Positions 1 to 9,823 of a stretch of DNA of 64,000 nucleotides are shown in pieces. How positions within the stretch are numbered: position 1 is the stretch's first letter; every line of letters starts with the position of its first letter. The DNA lies in assembly GCA_030248135.1 (NCBI GenBank), contig JASANC010002375.1, forward strand, positions 62,001 to 126,000. Reading direction: 5' to 3'. This stretch comes from Theristus sp. LFF4_11. Lineage: Eukaryota; Nematoda; Chromadorea; Monhysterida; Xyalidae. The position numbers were made by a program, and so were the translations under genes. The notes beneath the pieces were generated by a model, which saw only the letters and a list, made by a program, of their open reading frames with translations, had not been told where the DNA came from and did no database searches.

Positions 1-51
1 TTTCGTATGCACATGCACGGACAATGCACCTTTGGCGGAAATGGATGTCAG

Positions 52-1087
52 AATCAACAAAAAAATCAACTGCAGCGGCTCGCCGAAAAAGAACGAGCGA
101 AAGTGCCGGCCGGAACTGAAACACGCGACGCCGTCGATGACGCCTTGGGCGGTAGTTTCAACGATTCGGAAAGCACGGACACGTTGGCGAATCGGCCCTC
201 AACATCGGACGCAACGGCCAGGGAAAGTCCGTTCAACATTTCGTGCAAACGTTTGCCGACACCTCCGCCGCGACTAGCGACCTATCTTCCGAAGCCGATC
301 ATAAATCCGCCGGATGAGAGACCGCCGACTGCTGTGGAGAAACTGCAGCGCGCTGTGTTGAAGGAGCAACTGGCGATGTTTCAGGTTCTGAAGGTCGTTG
401 CTTGCAGACGGTGCACTTTTGTGAGAAAAATGCTTTTTCTGTTTTTCTGCAGGCACACATGCTCATAAACAAACGGGTTGGCCTGTCATACTGAATCAAA
501 CCACTGATGTTGGCGGACGTTGCCTAAACTGACCTAATCCAAAGTCTAATCCTAAAGCCTAATTCAAAGCTAAACATCATCCTGACCTAATCCTAACCTA
601 AGTCAAGCCTTTTCAAGAGGGAAGATGTCAAAGCGATTGCGTTTAGTACACGTTTTTTTGTGGCCGGAGCGTGTGCAGGCGCGCTAGTGGATCATGAGCA
701 TGAGCATGCCGATGCCCGCGCGCGTGCGCTTTGGTAATGAAGCTTTTGGAACAAACGCACTGGAAAGCAAACGTTGCCTGTGAAATCGTGGGCGACTGTG
801 GAGCTAACCGCATAATTGTTAGTTGTGTGAATGCCACGTTGTGTGTGGTGGAAACGGTGAAGCAAAAATCAAAATCTTGATTGAGTGTAACATTTTTTTA
901 GGAACAGCGCAGACTGATCGTCGACCAACGACGTCTGGCACGGGTGAAAGTGAGGTATTATGAGCAACAGTTGCAAACGGGCAGACCAGTCAATGAGCAA
1001 CAGTGGAATTTGAACATTCCAAATGGAGAAGTCCGTGATTCGGTTGATAATGAGGAGTTCATCAATACTGTGAATGTGAACTTTTGA
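52..1087 (+). CDS. Array member 1, 3' part only (split E4 coiled-coil exon)
   Basis: Exons 52-384 and 902-1087 (stop 1085-1087). The first follows a TGTCAG acceptor in phase 0, as E4 does in the intact members; the E1-E3 module lies upstream of the window. The text VEKLQRAVLKEQLAMFQ breaks at a GT donor after 384. It resumes after TTTTTTTAG with EQRRLIVDQRRLARVKVRYYEQ, the second half of the family coiled coil. The tail NIPNGEVRD carries the NG motif seen at the end of most members. Splitting E4 by an intron is unusual; member 9 breaks E4 at nearly the same place. The coil is shorter than in other members. Role unknown; charged heptads suggest self-association (inference). Confidence 0.65.
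385..901. repeat. Intron with degenerate CCTAATCC repeats
   Basis: The intron between the two halves of member 1's E4. From about 528 to 610 it holds irregular runs of CCTAATCC and CCTAA followed by an AAGCC-TTTT segment. A similar tract with similar flanks lies at 24,690-24,790, so this is a dispersed repeat and not a telomere. I see nothing else in the intron. Confidence 0.5.
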
Positions 1088-1494
1088 ATTTCATACGTCA
1101 TGGGTGTTTTAAATGGAATTTTATGGCAGCTGGTTCAGATGGTTACTTCAATTTTGCCTGAAAGGTTGGTAGTGGTACATTAAGTTATTCACCGATGCCA
1201 TTGTTTTTTATGTTCAAATTCGGTTGTCTTTTGTAACTTTTGTACAGAAAATGACTGAGATTTTTCTGCATCTTCGCGGTCTACCAACAATTGATTCATC
1301 ATTAAACGAGATCCGTATTCTGGCTTTGAAATCACTGAAAAGTACAAAATTGGTACACGGTGTCAATAAAAGTTTGCATCGGTTTCGTTTGGTGAATGTT
1401 TTTACGTTGAAATGGTTTGATAGTGTTTTACCGCGCCCACTTCCAGCGCGTTATTGATTTTATATTGATTGACGAATTACAAAGATTACTTTGC

Positions 1495-1575
1495 AGTCAA
1501 CGCTGGAGCTCAGCGGTTAGCACGTTCGCCTGTCACTTGGATGGTGGCTCCCAGAGCTCGAGAGTGGCTTCATGT
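1495..1575 (+). repeat. tRNA-like sequence, probably a SINE head or pseudo-tRNA
   Basis: GGAGCTCAGCGGTTAGCACG looks like a pol III A box within a tRNA D-arm. It is followed by CGCCTGTCAC, reminiscent of a tRNA-Asp anticodon loop, and a poor B-box-like AGCTCGAGAGT near 1555. The acceptor and T stems do not pair well, so I do not call a functional tRNA. The rest of the spacer 1088-1697 shows no gene. Confidence 0.35.
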
Positions 1576-1697
1576 GATAAATGATTTTTCTGAAGTCATT
1601 TCATTTTGCATTTCTGCATTTCTGAACAGGTCCTGCATTTTGCAGTGAGGTGGGAACGATTTCGCAACCCTTTTCTCAGCTCACCCAAAGAACTAAC

Positions 1698-3581
1698 ATG
1701 GCCGCTGCCGTGGCTGACTACGCCGACTGCGAGCTGCATTACGGGAGGGCGGAGTTCCACGAGTATGTCACCGAGACGGGCATCCAACGGTCGGTGCTGC
1801 AAGTGCGCAGCCAAGATGGCATGCATCTGTTCTCGTATTGCAAGTGGGCGGCGTCTTTTTTGTGTTTTTTTTGAATCATCATGATGGCACAGGGTTTGGA
1901 TACTTTGCTCTCACTTGTTATCTATTCGTTTTACATTGGATGTTCAATTTTTAATTTACGCTCATGTGGTAATCGCACAATTCCGATCCAGAATCGGTCT
2001 CTCTGCTCGAGACATTTTTCGTCCATACTCAGCTTGTCCAGCGTTAGTCAGATAATAGTCAACTCGGTTTACTGAACCGCCTTTCCATTCAGGCAGAATA
2101 CGCAAGCGAACGGTCGAGTCCTGTACGAGTGCGGCCGGTGCAAACGGCTGCATAATCGATCGATGCTGCCCTTGAAGCAGCGGCCACTGATTCCGAGGCG
2201 CGGTGTTTTTTGTTGGTTGAGAAATTTGTTTTCACAAAAAGTAAATGTTTAATTTTTGTTTTGTTTTTGGGATTTCAAAGGCTTCAAAACTTCAGATGTC
2301 AAAAAATTTAAACAGAGTGAGAGACTATGTAGCCTTTTCAAAATTGTTGTGTTTGACATGCTGATTGGCTATTGCTCCTGTCCACCAATCAGCTAATCGA
2401 ATTCAAAATCAGCCAGTTGCCAGCAAAACGTTCAGAGACGGCATTATCTCGCCAGAATACCATGTTCACTCATTCAGTGCCGTGTTCTGCAAAATTGCGT
2501 GAAGTTGTAAATAGATTTGTACTTGTGTAATCTGTAATTTCAGAGCGAAAATCAACGCCGCTGGCTTTCACATTCTCGACCCGTATGAGCGGCCGCATTT
2601 CTGTATCAACTGGGAGCCAGTGTTGGGCAAACAGCCGACCGATTTGCTTTCGGTGCGCAAGCAAGAATGTTCTAATTCCGTTTCGGTGAGTTCGATTTGA
2701 AGGATTCAAGTACATTTGTTGATTTGTCACCGCTCGTGGCCTACCACCAGGTAGCGCATTAGACTTTTGTTTATGCGTTTAGGGGACCGAGCCACTCGAA
2801 GAGTGTATTGATTGGCACTTAATGTTGAGAAAACTCGATAGGCATTCTACTGGCCGGCGTTCTGTGCGCTTTTCTACGTTAGCCCTGTCCAAAAACATCG
2901 CCTAAAATCACCCAACAACAGTTGCTGTGGCGAATCAGCGGTGCTCGTTTTAAATTATCCGCAATCTGATGGCTTATATGGCTACACAAGAACACCAAAT
3001 TCCATGAAATATTTCAGCTACCCGACAACCAAAACCTCAACCACCCAGCGACAGCAGCGATCGAGACAACGGGCATCAGTGACGCTCCGGGCGACAGTCT
3101 TCCGGTTGTCGCTGACGATTCGGATCTGCCGAGTCCGCAAAGTTCATCAACTTTGAGTGATCAAATTAATCGAAACTTCGCAGAAACTCCGTTGCGTGAC
3201 GATAAAAAACGCGTGAAAATCGAACGCAACGCAATAGAAAACGAAACTGTGATAGAAAACAGCAGCAAACGACGAAAACACGACGTTGACGATCACACCG
3301 AGCCGATGCCAAGATCCTCCAACAACGTTGACCATTTCGCGCCAAATTCAAATTCAAACGACGACATCACGGAGTCGCTGCAGCACGCGATTCTGCGAGC
3401 GGAGCTGGAGTCGTTAAAGGAAAAACGACGTTTGGTGGCACAGCAGTTGGAGGAGAGTCGCAAACGTCAACGATTGCTGGACGACGAGATTGGTGAGAGT
3501 GCGCAGAGACAGAGATTGCTTGCTGAACAGCGCCAGTTGGTCGCGCTGCAAAAACGGGAACTGGCGGCAAATTTGAATTGA
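1698..3581 (+). CDS. Array member 2: CxxC/HxC zinc-module + coiled-coil protein
   Basis: Exons 1698-1843, 2093-2197, 2544-2685 and 3018-3581; 957 nt, 318 aa. E1 starts MAAAVADYADCE in an aacATGG context and carries the F-x-E-x-V-x-x-TG and VLQVRSQDG blocks. E2 gives YECGRCKRLH and ends LIPR. E3 gives AGFHILDPYERPHFC. E4 opens with a degenerate ATAAIETT motif, then a basic region and LQHAILRAELESLKEKRR coil. The metal-ligand pattern would be C-x2-C...H-x-C (inference, FLYWCH-like). Two oddities: the E2 exon is followed by GC, not GT, so intron 2 may be a rare GC-AG intron; and the stop at 3579 is TGA where the sister member has CGA, cutting off the usual C-terminal tail. A SINE sits in intron 3. 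Confidence 0.72.
2734..2909 (+). repeat. tRNA-derived SINE, copy 1
   Basis: In intron 3 of member 2. It begins GTGGCCTACCACCAGGTAGC (A-box region), has a B-box-like GGGACCGAGCC 45 bp later, and ends in the shared tail GTTCTGTGCGCTTTTCTACG...AACATCGCCTAAAATC. The same 160-170 bp unit recurs six more times in the window on both strands. The pol III promoter layout in the head identifies it as a tRNA-derived SINE (established knowledge of SINE structure). Confidence 0.7.
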
Positions 3582-3923
3582 CCAATCAACGGTGCAAATG
3601 CGGATATGGCAGCAGGCTGACTAACGGGCATGTGTGATTTTGTGGTGTGATGAGATATAATTTTTCTGTTCTGTTTTTTTTTGTTTTTGAACGTTGAGAT
3701 TTAACGTGAATTTTTGAAAACAGTACTAGAGTTATGGACAATTGTATATCAGACAGTAAACTATCGAGTTGATCTACTTTAGTATGGTTGGTCTACTTCA
3801 GTATCCGCTGCGGTTGTCGATGATTCCGCTTCTATTATACCTCGTCTCTTCTCTGTCGTTTTGCGTTCAGTTGTAGAATTATACGGACGCTAAACTGCGC
3901 TCTTTCAAAGTTTCACCAAAGAA

Positions 3924-6185
3924 ATGGCCTGTCAAGCGGCCGATGACGCGGAAGCTGAGATTCATTTCGGCAAAGCAGAGTTTCGCGAGTACATCACTGA
4001 GACGGGCATCGAACGGTCGGTGCTGCAAGTGCGAAGTGAGGACGGCAAACACGTGTTCTCGTACTGCAGGTTCGGTGGGGATTTGTACTGTTTTTAACGG
4101 AATTTGCCAGAATCTGCACGGAGTTGGACGACTTCGTGCGGGAAGTTCGCGTTCTTTTGAGAATCTTGGTTCAAAACGGCTTTCAAAAACCGTCGTTATC
4201 CAAAACCTTTCACAGGTTGCTCCAGCTCAAGCTTTTATGACTCTACTGGTTCAGGAGGGGCACATCACTGATGAGGCCACCCCTCTTCTGCATATGATGT
4301 TGGCCAGGCCGAAATGCAGAGAACCACCATACAAATTGGTTGATTTAACGGGAAATTCAGGGCCACGGCCACTATTTTTCTGTCCCCGACGTTTAAGGCC
4401 GATTCATTCCGACGTATGCTGGCGTGGTCAAAAGCACGTCTCCATGGACGGTTACGGTTGTATCGAGCCGTGCCGTGCCGCACATGCGTACGTTTGTATG
4501 AACGGCACATGAAAAGACGTGACGTGCCGTATACGCAAACGTCAGTATGAACGGGCCGAAATGTAGGAGGGCGTTCACGAAATCTGATTTGAATTTTGGA
4601 AATTGAAATATCGAGACTATAACACAACGCCATAGATAATAAATGAATGAAATAATGCAATAGGAACAAACCGTGTGAGCCGCAGAAGCTTTGCTTTGTT
4701 TTACTTTACTTTGTTACCTTATATTCAGGCAAAAGGCGGAGCCGAACGGTAAAGTGCAATATCAATGTAGTCGGTGCAAGAATCTCCATGGAAAGTCGTT
4801 TCTACCGTTGAAACAGCGACCACCGATTCCGAGGTAAGAGCTTTTGGAAAGTGCGGTTTTTTTCAGACATCGCTCAGCTCAGCGGGTAGTTTTTTTTGAT
4901 TTTTCATTCATTTAGGTTGGGTGTGATTGTGAGGCAGATTTCTCGCGCTCAACACAAGTGTTGCAGAACTGACTGAAATTCAGTGAAATCTGAGTAACGA
5001 AATCTGGGGGATTAATACGTCAGCGACTTTTAGGGGTGGGCACTGGATTCAGCCACTGAATTCGCTGGGTATTGGAAAATTTTTACAAAAAAACGAACAA
5101 AAACGTTTGAAAAGTGTTTTGTGAAGTTCAGAGCAAAACTGAACGCCGCCGGTTTTCACATCATCGATCCATACGCGCGAGCTCATTTCTGTCTGGAGCC
5201 GGAGAAAAACAGCCCGACGACGACGCCTCAGGCAACGGCGGAGCTGTCGGTTTTGGTAAGTTTTTGGGAATGGTGCACCAACCGTCTTCCGAGCGAACGA
5301 ACGATGATTTTAAACGTTGTTTTTAGCCAGGGCTAACCCAGAGAAGCGTACAGAACGCCATTGAGTAAAGTGCCCATCGAGTTTTCTCTGTCATTAAGTG
5401 CCTGTACACACCCCTCGGCGGGGCTCGATCTTCCGAGCGCACAGACAACGAGTCTAACATGCCACGAGGCCGAGGATGCCTGTTCATTTCTCGATTTTTT
5501 TTATCAGAGACCCGATAAAAACGACTATGCAACGGCGGCGATCGAGACGAATCATGAGTCAACCGAGCTAAACGACACTGAAGACCGCCAGAGCATGTCG
5601 AATGTCGCCGACGTTTCCGACGTCAGAGAGCCGAGTCCGCAGAGTTCCACCGTCAGCGATCACCAACAACAACCGACGCAAACGTTCGGTGAATGGCCCC
5701 GAAATCAGCCCCGAAACACTCCGCTGGTTCGACGCACGAACCGGCTGTCTATGAACAGTTTTGCAAAAACGAACTCTGGTGGGAAGCGACAATACGTTCA
5801 ATACCGCACCTACGACTATACAGAGCCGATCTCGAAGGCGTCCACTAGCAACGGTTCGGACTCGTTCGCGCCAAAATCCACGCTTTTTCTCGATTCAAAT
5901 TACGACAGCAATAGCGATTCACTGCAGCACGCGATCCTGCGAGAGAAACTCGAGCTGTTAGAGGCGAAGCGCCGTCTGACGGCCGAACGATGCGAGGAGA
6001 GTCGCAAGCAGCAGCGACTGCTCGATGAGAAGACACGGGAGAGTGCGCAGAACAGACGACTGATCGCGGAGCAACGCCAATTGGTCGCCTTGCAGAAACG
6101 CGAATTGGCGGTAAATTTGAATCGACCAATCAGCGAGGCGAACGAGACGGGCAGCATGATGAATGGCCATGTGGAGGATCGGTGA
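3924..6185 (+). CDS. Array member 3: CxxC/HxC zinc-module + coiled-coil protein
   Basis: Exons 3924-4069, 4729-4833, 5132-5255 and 5508-6185; 1053 nt, 350 aa. The closest relative in the window is member 2: E1 is the same length (146 nt) and both share TETGIxRSVLQVRS. E2 reads YQCSRCKNLHGKS and ends RPPIPR. E3 reads AGFHIIDPYARAHFC, so the usual Pro before His-Phe-Cys is Ala. E4 begins RPDKNDYATAAIETN and has a long S/T-rich linker before LQHAILREKLELLEAKRR. The C-terminal tail MMNGHVEDR is intact. Intron 1 holds a MITE, intron 2 a transposon relic, and intron 3 a minus-strand SINE ending some 35 bp before the E4 acceptor. Likely nuclear (basic region), function unknown. Confidence 0.75.
4397..4558. 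repeat. MITE, GGCCCGTTTATACC family, diverged copy
   Basis: Lies in intron 1 of member 3. Ends are inverted: GGCCGATTCATTCCGACGTA at the left and TACGCAAACGTCAGTATGAA then CGGGCC at the right. The internal TGACGTGCCGTA is shared with copies at 13,352, 16,704 and 28,053. Confidence 0.5.
5005..5080 (+). repeat. Relic of the TACCGTATTACC transposon
   Basis: The run GTCAGCGACTTTTAGGGGTGGGC followed by TCAGCCACTGAATTCGCT matches two separate internal parts of the 430-bp elements at 21.3, 26.7 and 34.4 kb (there on either strand). The ends are missing, so this is an old internally deleted relic inside intron 2 of member 3. Confidence 0.5.
5318..5472 (-). repeat. tRNA-derived SINE, copy 2
   Basis: Inverted copy of the SINE, in intron 3 of member 3. 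The tail (reverse of ...GCTAAAAAC) is at the left, CTCGGCGGGGCTCGATC marks the reversed B-box region, and CATGCCACGAGGCC the reversed A-box end. It inserts a false open frame upstream of the true E4 acceptor at 5507. Confidence 0.7.
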
Positions 6186-6597
6186 TTGGTGATGGTATTT
6201 TTGAAAGAAATCGCTTAAATGGAGTGTTCACGTGAAAAGAAAAACAGAGTTTATGCCGCAGTTTGTACTGCAAAAAAGCTGCACTACAAAAAGCGGTTGT
6301 TTTATATTTGTTAATGAAGCAGAATAAATTATCTTCATGAATTTTTATTGCTGGATAAATGTCGCGACAGTGAGCAACTGTACAACTTGGACAATAAAAA
6401 CAGTTGATGTTCATTCGATGCAGTGTCATTTTGAATTCAATGTCAATAGCGGTTGATTGCTGCTCCGCTTGTGAACAGTATTTTTCACGGTTTCTGTTTT
6501 GAACGTTTTTTATACATACAGCTCATTTTCCTGGCTTTCAAACCAACTTTTTTGGTATTACAACCAGTGTCACTCCTCGCCAAAAAAAACTGAACAA

Positions 6598-9415
6598 ATG
6601 GCGATGCCGAAGTGGGACAGACGTCATAAATACAAGCACAATTTTTACAAGCGAGCGAATTTCGGAGAGGCCGTGTTCAAAACGGTGGAGCATCAGTGCA
6701 CGGGTGAGACGACGAAGATTCTGGTGATTGGCAGCGAGGATGGAAAACATCTGCACACGTATAGCAGGTGAGAGATTGGGGAAGACGTTGAGGATCAGGG
6801 AATTCGAAACAGTTTTTTTTCAGGAAGTTCGTTTCTGAAGGCCCATGATTTGAAACAAATGAAAAGTGGATTGTTAAAATCATGTCTCACTGAATAGCGT
6901 TTGATCTGATTTTCACCAAAACCAAACGCACCAGCTGTGGAGTCTGTTTGCCCGGTGTTTTTATCAAGGAGTAGTACACTTCTGATTTGGCATTGTGAAA
7001 AAAAGAAGAATTTGTGCGAGTCTTTATTTGCCGGTTTTTTATTTGGTCACTTGGTTGATTGACTGCTTTCTGAAATTGTCACTCAGGCAAAAGGCGCAAG
7101 CAAACGCGATGTCCTATCAGTGCAGTCGATGCAAGTTTCTGTCGCGTCGCTTCTCGCCGAAAGATCGACCGAAGATTCCGAGGTTGGTTTTTTTATTTTT
7201 TTTTCAGAGAAAAAGCAAAGTTTCAAGAAAACATTCACAAGCAAGCATGTATTCGGCTTTGAACAACAAAAACGCCGTGCAAAATGCACCTTTTCCAACT
7301 GGGTTAGAAGCTTACACCTGATCGAATGCGGTATGCATTTGAATTTGTAGTTTTCTGTTCCTTATTGTTTTGGGCAAGCCGAGAGTTTACGGCAATCATA
7401 AGATAAGATTTTTCTGAAGATTTTTATAAACATCATCAGTTCAGGGCAATCGTCAGCAACGATGGTTTCCACGTGATCGATCCGTACATTCGGCCGCATT
7501 TCTGTGTTGACGACAAATACCCGCCGTCGAGGAAGAAGAAACGGAAATGCGAAGAAGACGTGCACAAGGAGCGAAAGGAACTGGAGATGGTTGGCTGGCG
7601 TGATGTGATCGGGTTGCTCGACTCAAAATTATTTCAGTCGAGGGGATCTAATGAGTGCTGGAAGAGAAGTGCAGCAGTGGAACTGTTTCAGTGATTCAAT
7701 GGAAGCCATATGTTTCAGGGCCATTTTTGTCAGACCCAAAGACCAATCGAAGATGTAGCTGAAATGAATTGATGATGCTTCCCAATCGCCTCGGACAACA
7801 GAAAGGACGAACAAACTCGATTACTTATTAACTGTTTCAAAGAAAGAAAACAGATCGGGATTAGCGCTTGAAAATAGCCGAAGATATCGTGAGAAAAGTT
7901 TCGCAGTTCCAAAGATCGGTCCAAACAAGCCAAAACATAAAAAAAACTCGTCAATTTAAGGATCTCGAAGATCAAGAGTACGAAGACGAGGCGGAAGCGT
8001 TGAACTTGCGCCCGCTGAAACACGAGGCGTCCGCAGCGATCGAGGCGTCAACGTCGCAACAAAACGATCCGGATTCCAGCGACGACTTTCTTGACCCGTT
8101 TTCCGAGTGTTCGTTCGCGGCTCCGGACAGTGCCGCTGGTGACCGAACGACCACGAAACGTGCCACTGTTGACGCCGACGACGAAATGACGCCGACAACG
8201 AGCGATCAAGTGGACCAAAGTGGCAAGAAGGCGGCCGCTGACGCAGCCAGGTAAAGTCTTGGTATAAAAGACTGCACTCGGTTGTGACACAGTCATGTTA
8301 CACCGTCATAAAAAAAAATACCGCACACACCCACGTGGGCTGGTGGTAGCGCGTTGCATATCATATGTGGTCTCGGAGTTTTGTTTAAAAAAAAAAAATT
8401 TTTTTTTCCCGGGGGCCTACCGCACACACACCCACGTGGGCTGGTGGTAGCGCGTTTCACTGTTGTCCGTACGTTTGGGGGATGATGGAGCCCCGCCGAG
8501 GGGCGTGTACGCACTGGAAAACTCGATGGGCACCCCATTCGATGGCGTTCAGTGTACGCTTTTCTGCGTTAGCTCTGGCTAAAAACATCGCCTAAAATCC
8601 CCAGCCACAACAACAACCGACGCATGACAGTTGAACGCGCCATGGTATGATATCATATGCGTGTGCCTAGCCTGTGTGTGTGTGTGTGTGTGTTTGTTTG
8701 TTTGTGACTGTGTCTCAAACAGAGTGCACTATCTTCAGACAAGGATCATACGTTGCGAGTCAAGAAGAACGCAGGACTCTGATTTCTCCGACGAACATTT
8801 GTAAGCTGACCGAAAGCCACACCATTTCCCGATCCTTTCGAGAATCTATTTTTCATCGTTTCCAGCACCAGCACCCCGATCGTCATCACGTCCTCCGAGC
8901 ACGCCTCTGCCGCGATGTCCGAACTGCGCACGTTGCCCTACAGTTTTCACCGGAACTTCACGCGAAACTCCACCCTGTTCGGTCAGTCCACGGCGGCGAC
9001 GGCACCAGCGGCCGGCTGCGCCTCCGACGAGCTTGCACACCTGCAGCGTGCCGTGTTGCGCGAAGAGCTGGAGCTGCTGCAGGAGGAGCGCGCGCATAAA
9101 CGCCGCCTGAATGCGGCGCAGTGCGCCGAGAGCGACGAGACGCTGCGGTTGAACGCCGAGCGACGCCGCGAGTCGCAGCGGATGCAGCGCCTGCACTGGC
9201 AGCGTGCGCTGGAGAGCGAGACGAACCGCAAGTTGGCCGAAGAGAAACGCAAACTGGTGCTGGTGCAGACGCGCTATTATGCGATGCAGCTGCAGCGGAT
9301 GGGCGACATGCCGTCGGGTGACTTGAATCTGCTGCTGGAGCAACCGCAGCAGACGCAGCACGCCGGTTTGCTGAATAATGGGCCGATGAATGGAGACGTC
9401 CGTGGTGATGAGTGA
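6598..9415 (+). CDS. Array member 4: zinc-module + coiled coil, E4 split in two
   Basis: Exons 6598-6767, 7087-7182, 7445-7589, 7907-8250 and 8866-9415; 1305 nt, 434 aa. E1 is the most diverged: TKILVIGSEDGKHLHTYSR. E2 reads YQCSRCKFLSRRFS, with Ser where the others have His two residues after CK-x, and lacks a few residues before PKIPR. E3 reads DGFHVIDPYIRPHFC and is followed by KKKRK. E4a holds SAAIEAS and an acidic/Ser linker; E4b holds LQRAVLREELELLQEERA and a long coil rich in Arg/Glu, ending NNGPMNGDVRGDE. The intron splitting E4 (phase 2) lies ahead of the coil, not within it, and contains a SINE and a TG repeat. Confidence 0.72.
8420..8603 (+). repeat. tRNA-derived SINE, copy 3, with a partial head duplication
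   Basis: Full-length plus-strand copy in the E4a-E4b intron of member 4: GGGCTGGTGGTAGCGCG head, CCCCGCCGAGGGGCGTG, and the AAAAACATCGCCTAAAATC tail. A second head, CACACCCACGTGGGCTGGTGGTAGCGCG, lies at 8,322-8,352, separated by an A/T run, suggesting a nested or aborted tandem insertion. A TG microsatellite follows at about 8,670-8,692. Confidence 0.7.
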
Positions 9416-9823
9416 TTGCAGTGGAAAGTGCGACTTTGGTTTCGTTGTTTTTGCTTTTTTGGTAATATGTCTTATTTTTCCCACACTTTTCATCAGTGTT
9501 TCGGTTTTCGGCTGTTTCGTGTGATGGTTTAGTGTTAGTTCGGTTATTCGTTTTTTATATCCGATTCTGTTGAACGTTTTGTATTTTCATCCGATTTTAC
9601 ATTTTGTTATTTTCGTGGACCGATAAAATAATCTCTCAATTTATTGCAGTGAAAAGATATGTGCGGGCGATCTCTGCGGTATTCTCTGATTTCCGCCACT
9701 ATACTGTTCTGACACATTCATGAGTTAACAGCATGTGCACTTCTTCAACCCCATGAAATTTAACATTCTTTCTTAACAGGGCAAAAACCGAGCTAAAACT
9801 TCCGCAATCTACCAAAGCTGAAA

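Noticed and set aside
528..610. Telomere repeat
   Set aside because: CCTAATCC/CCTAA units are irregular, short and recur at 24.7 kb with similar flanks; a dispersed repeat fits better.
1495..1575. A functional tRNA-Asp gene
   Set aside because: A-box and anticodon-like text are present, but stems do not pair and the B box is poor; more likely a SINE head or pseudo-tRNA.
5361..5507. N-terminal extension of the member 3 E4 frame
   Set aside because: This open stretch is translated SINE sequence; a good acceptor at 5,507 restores the family phase.
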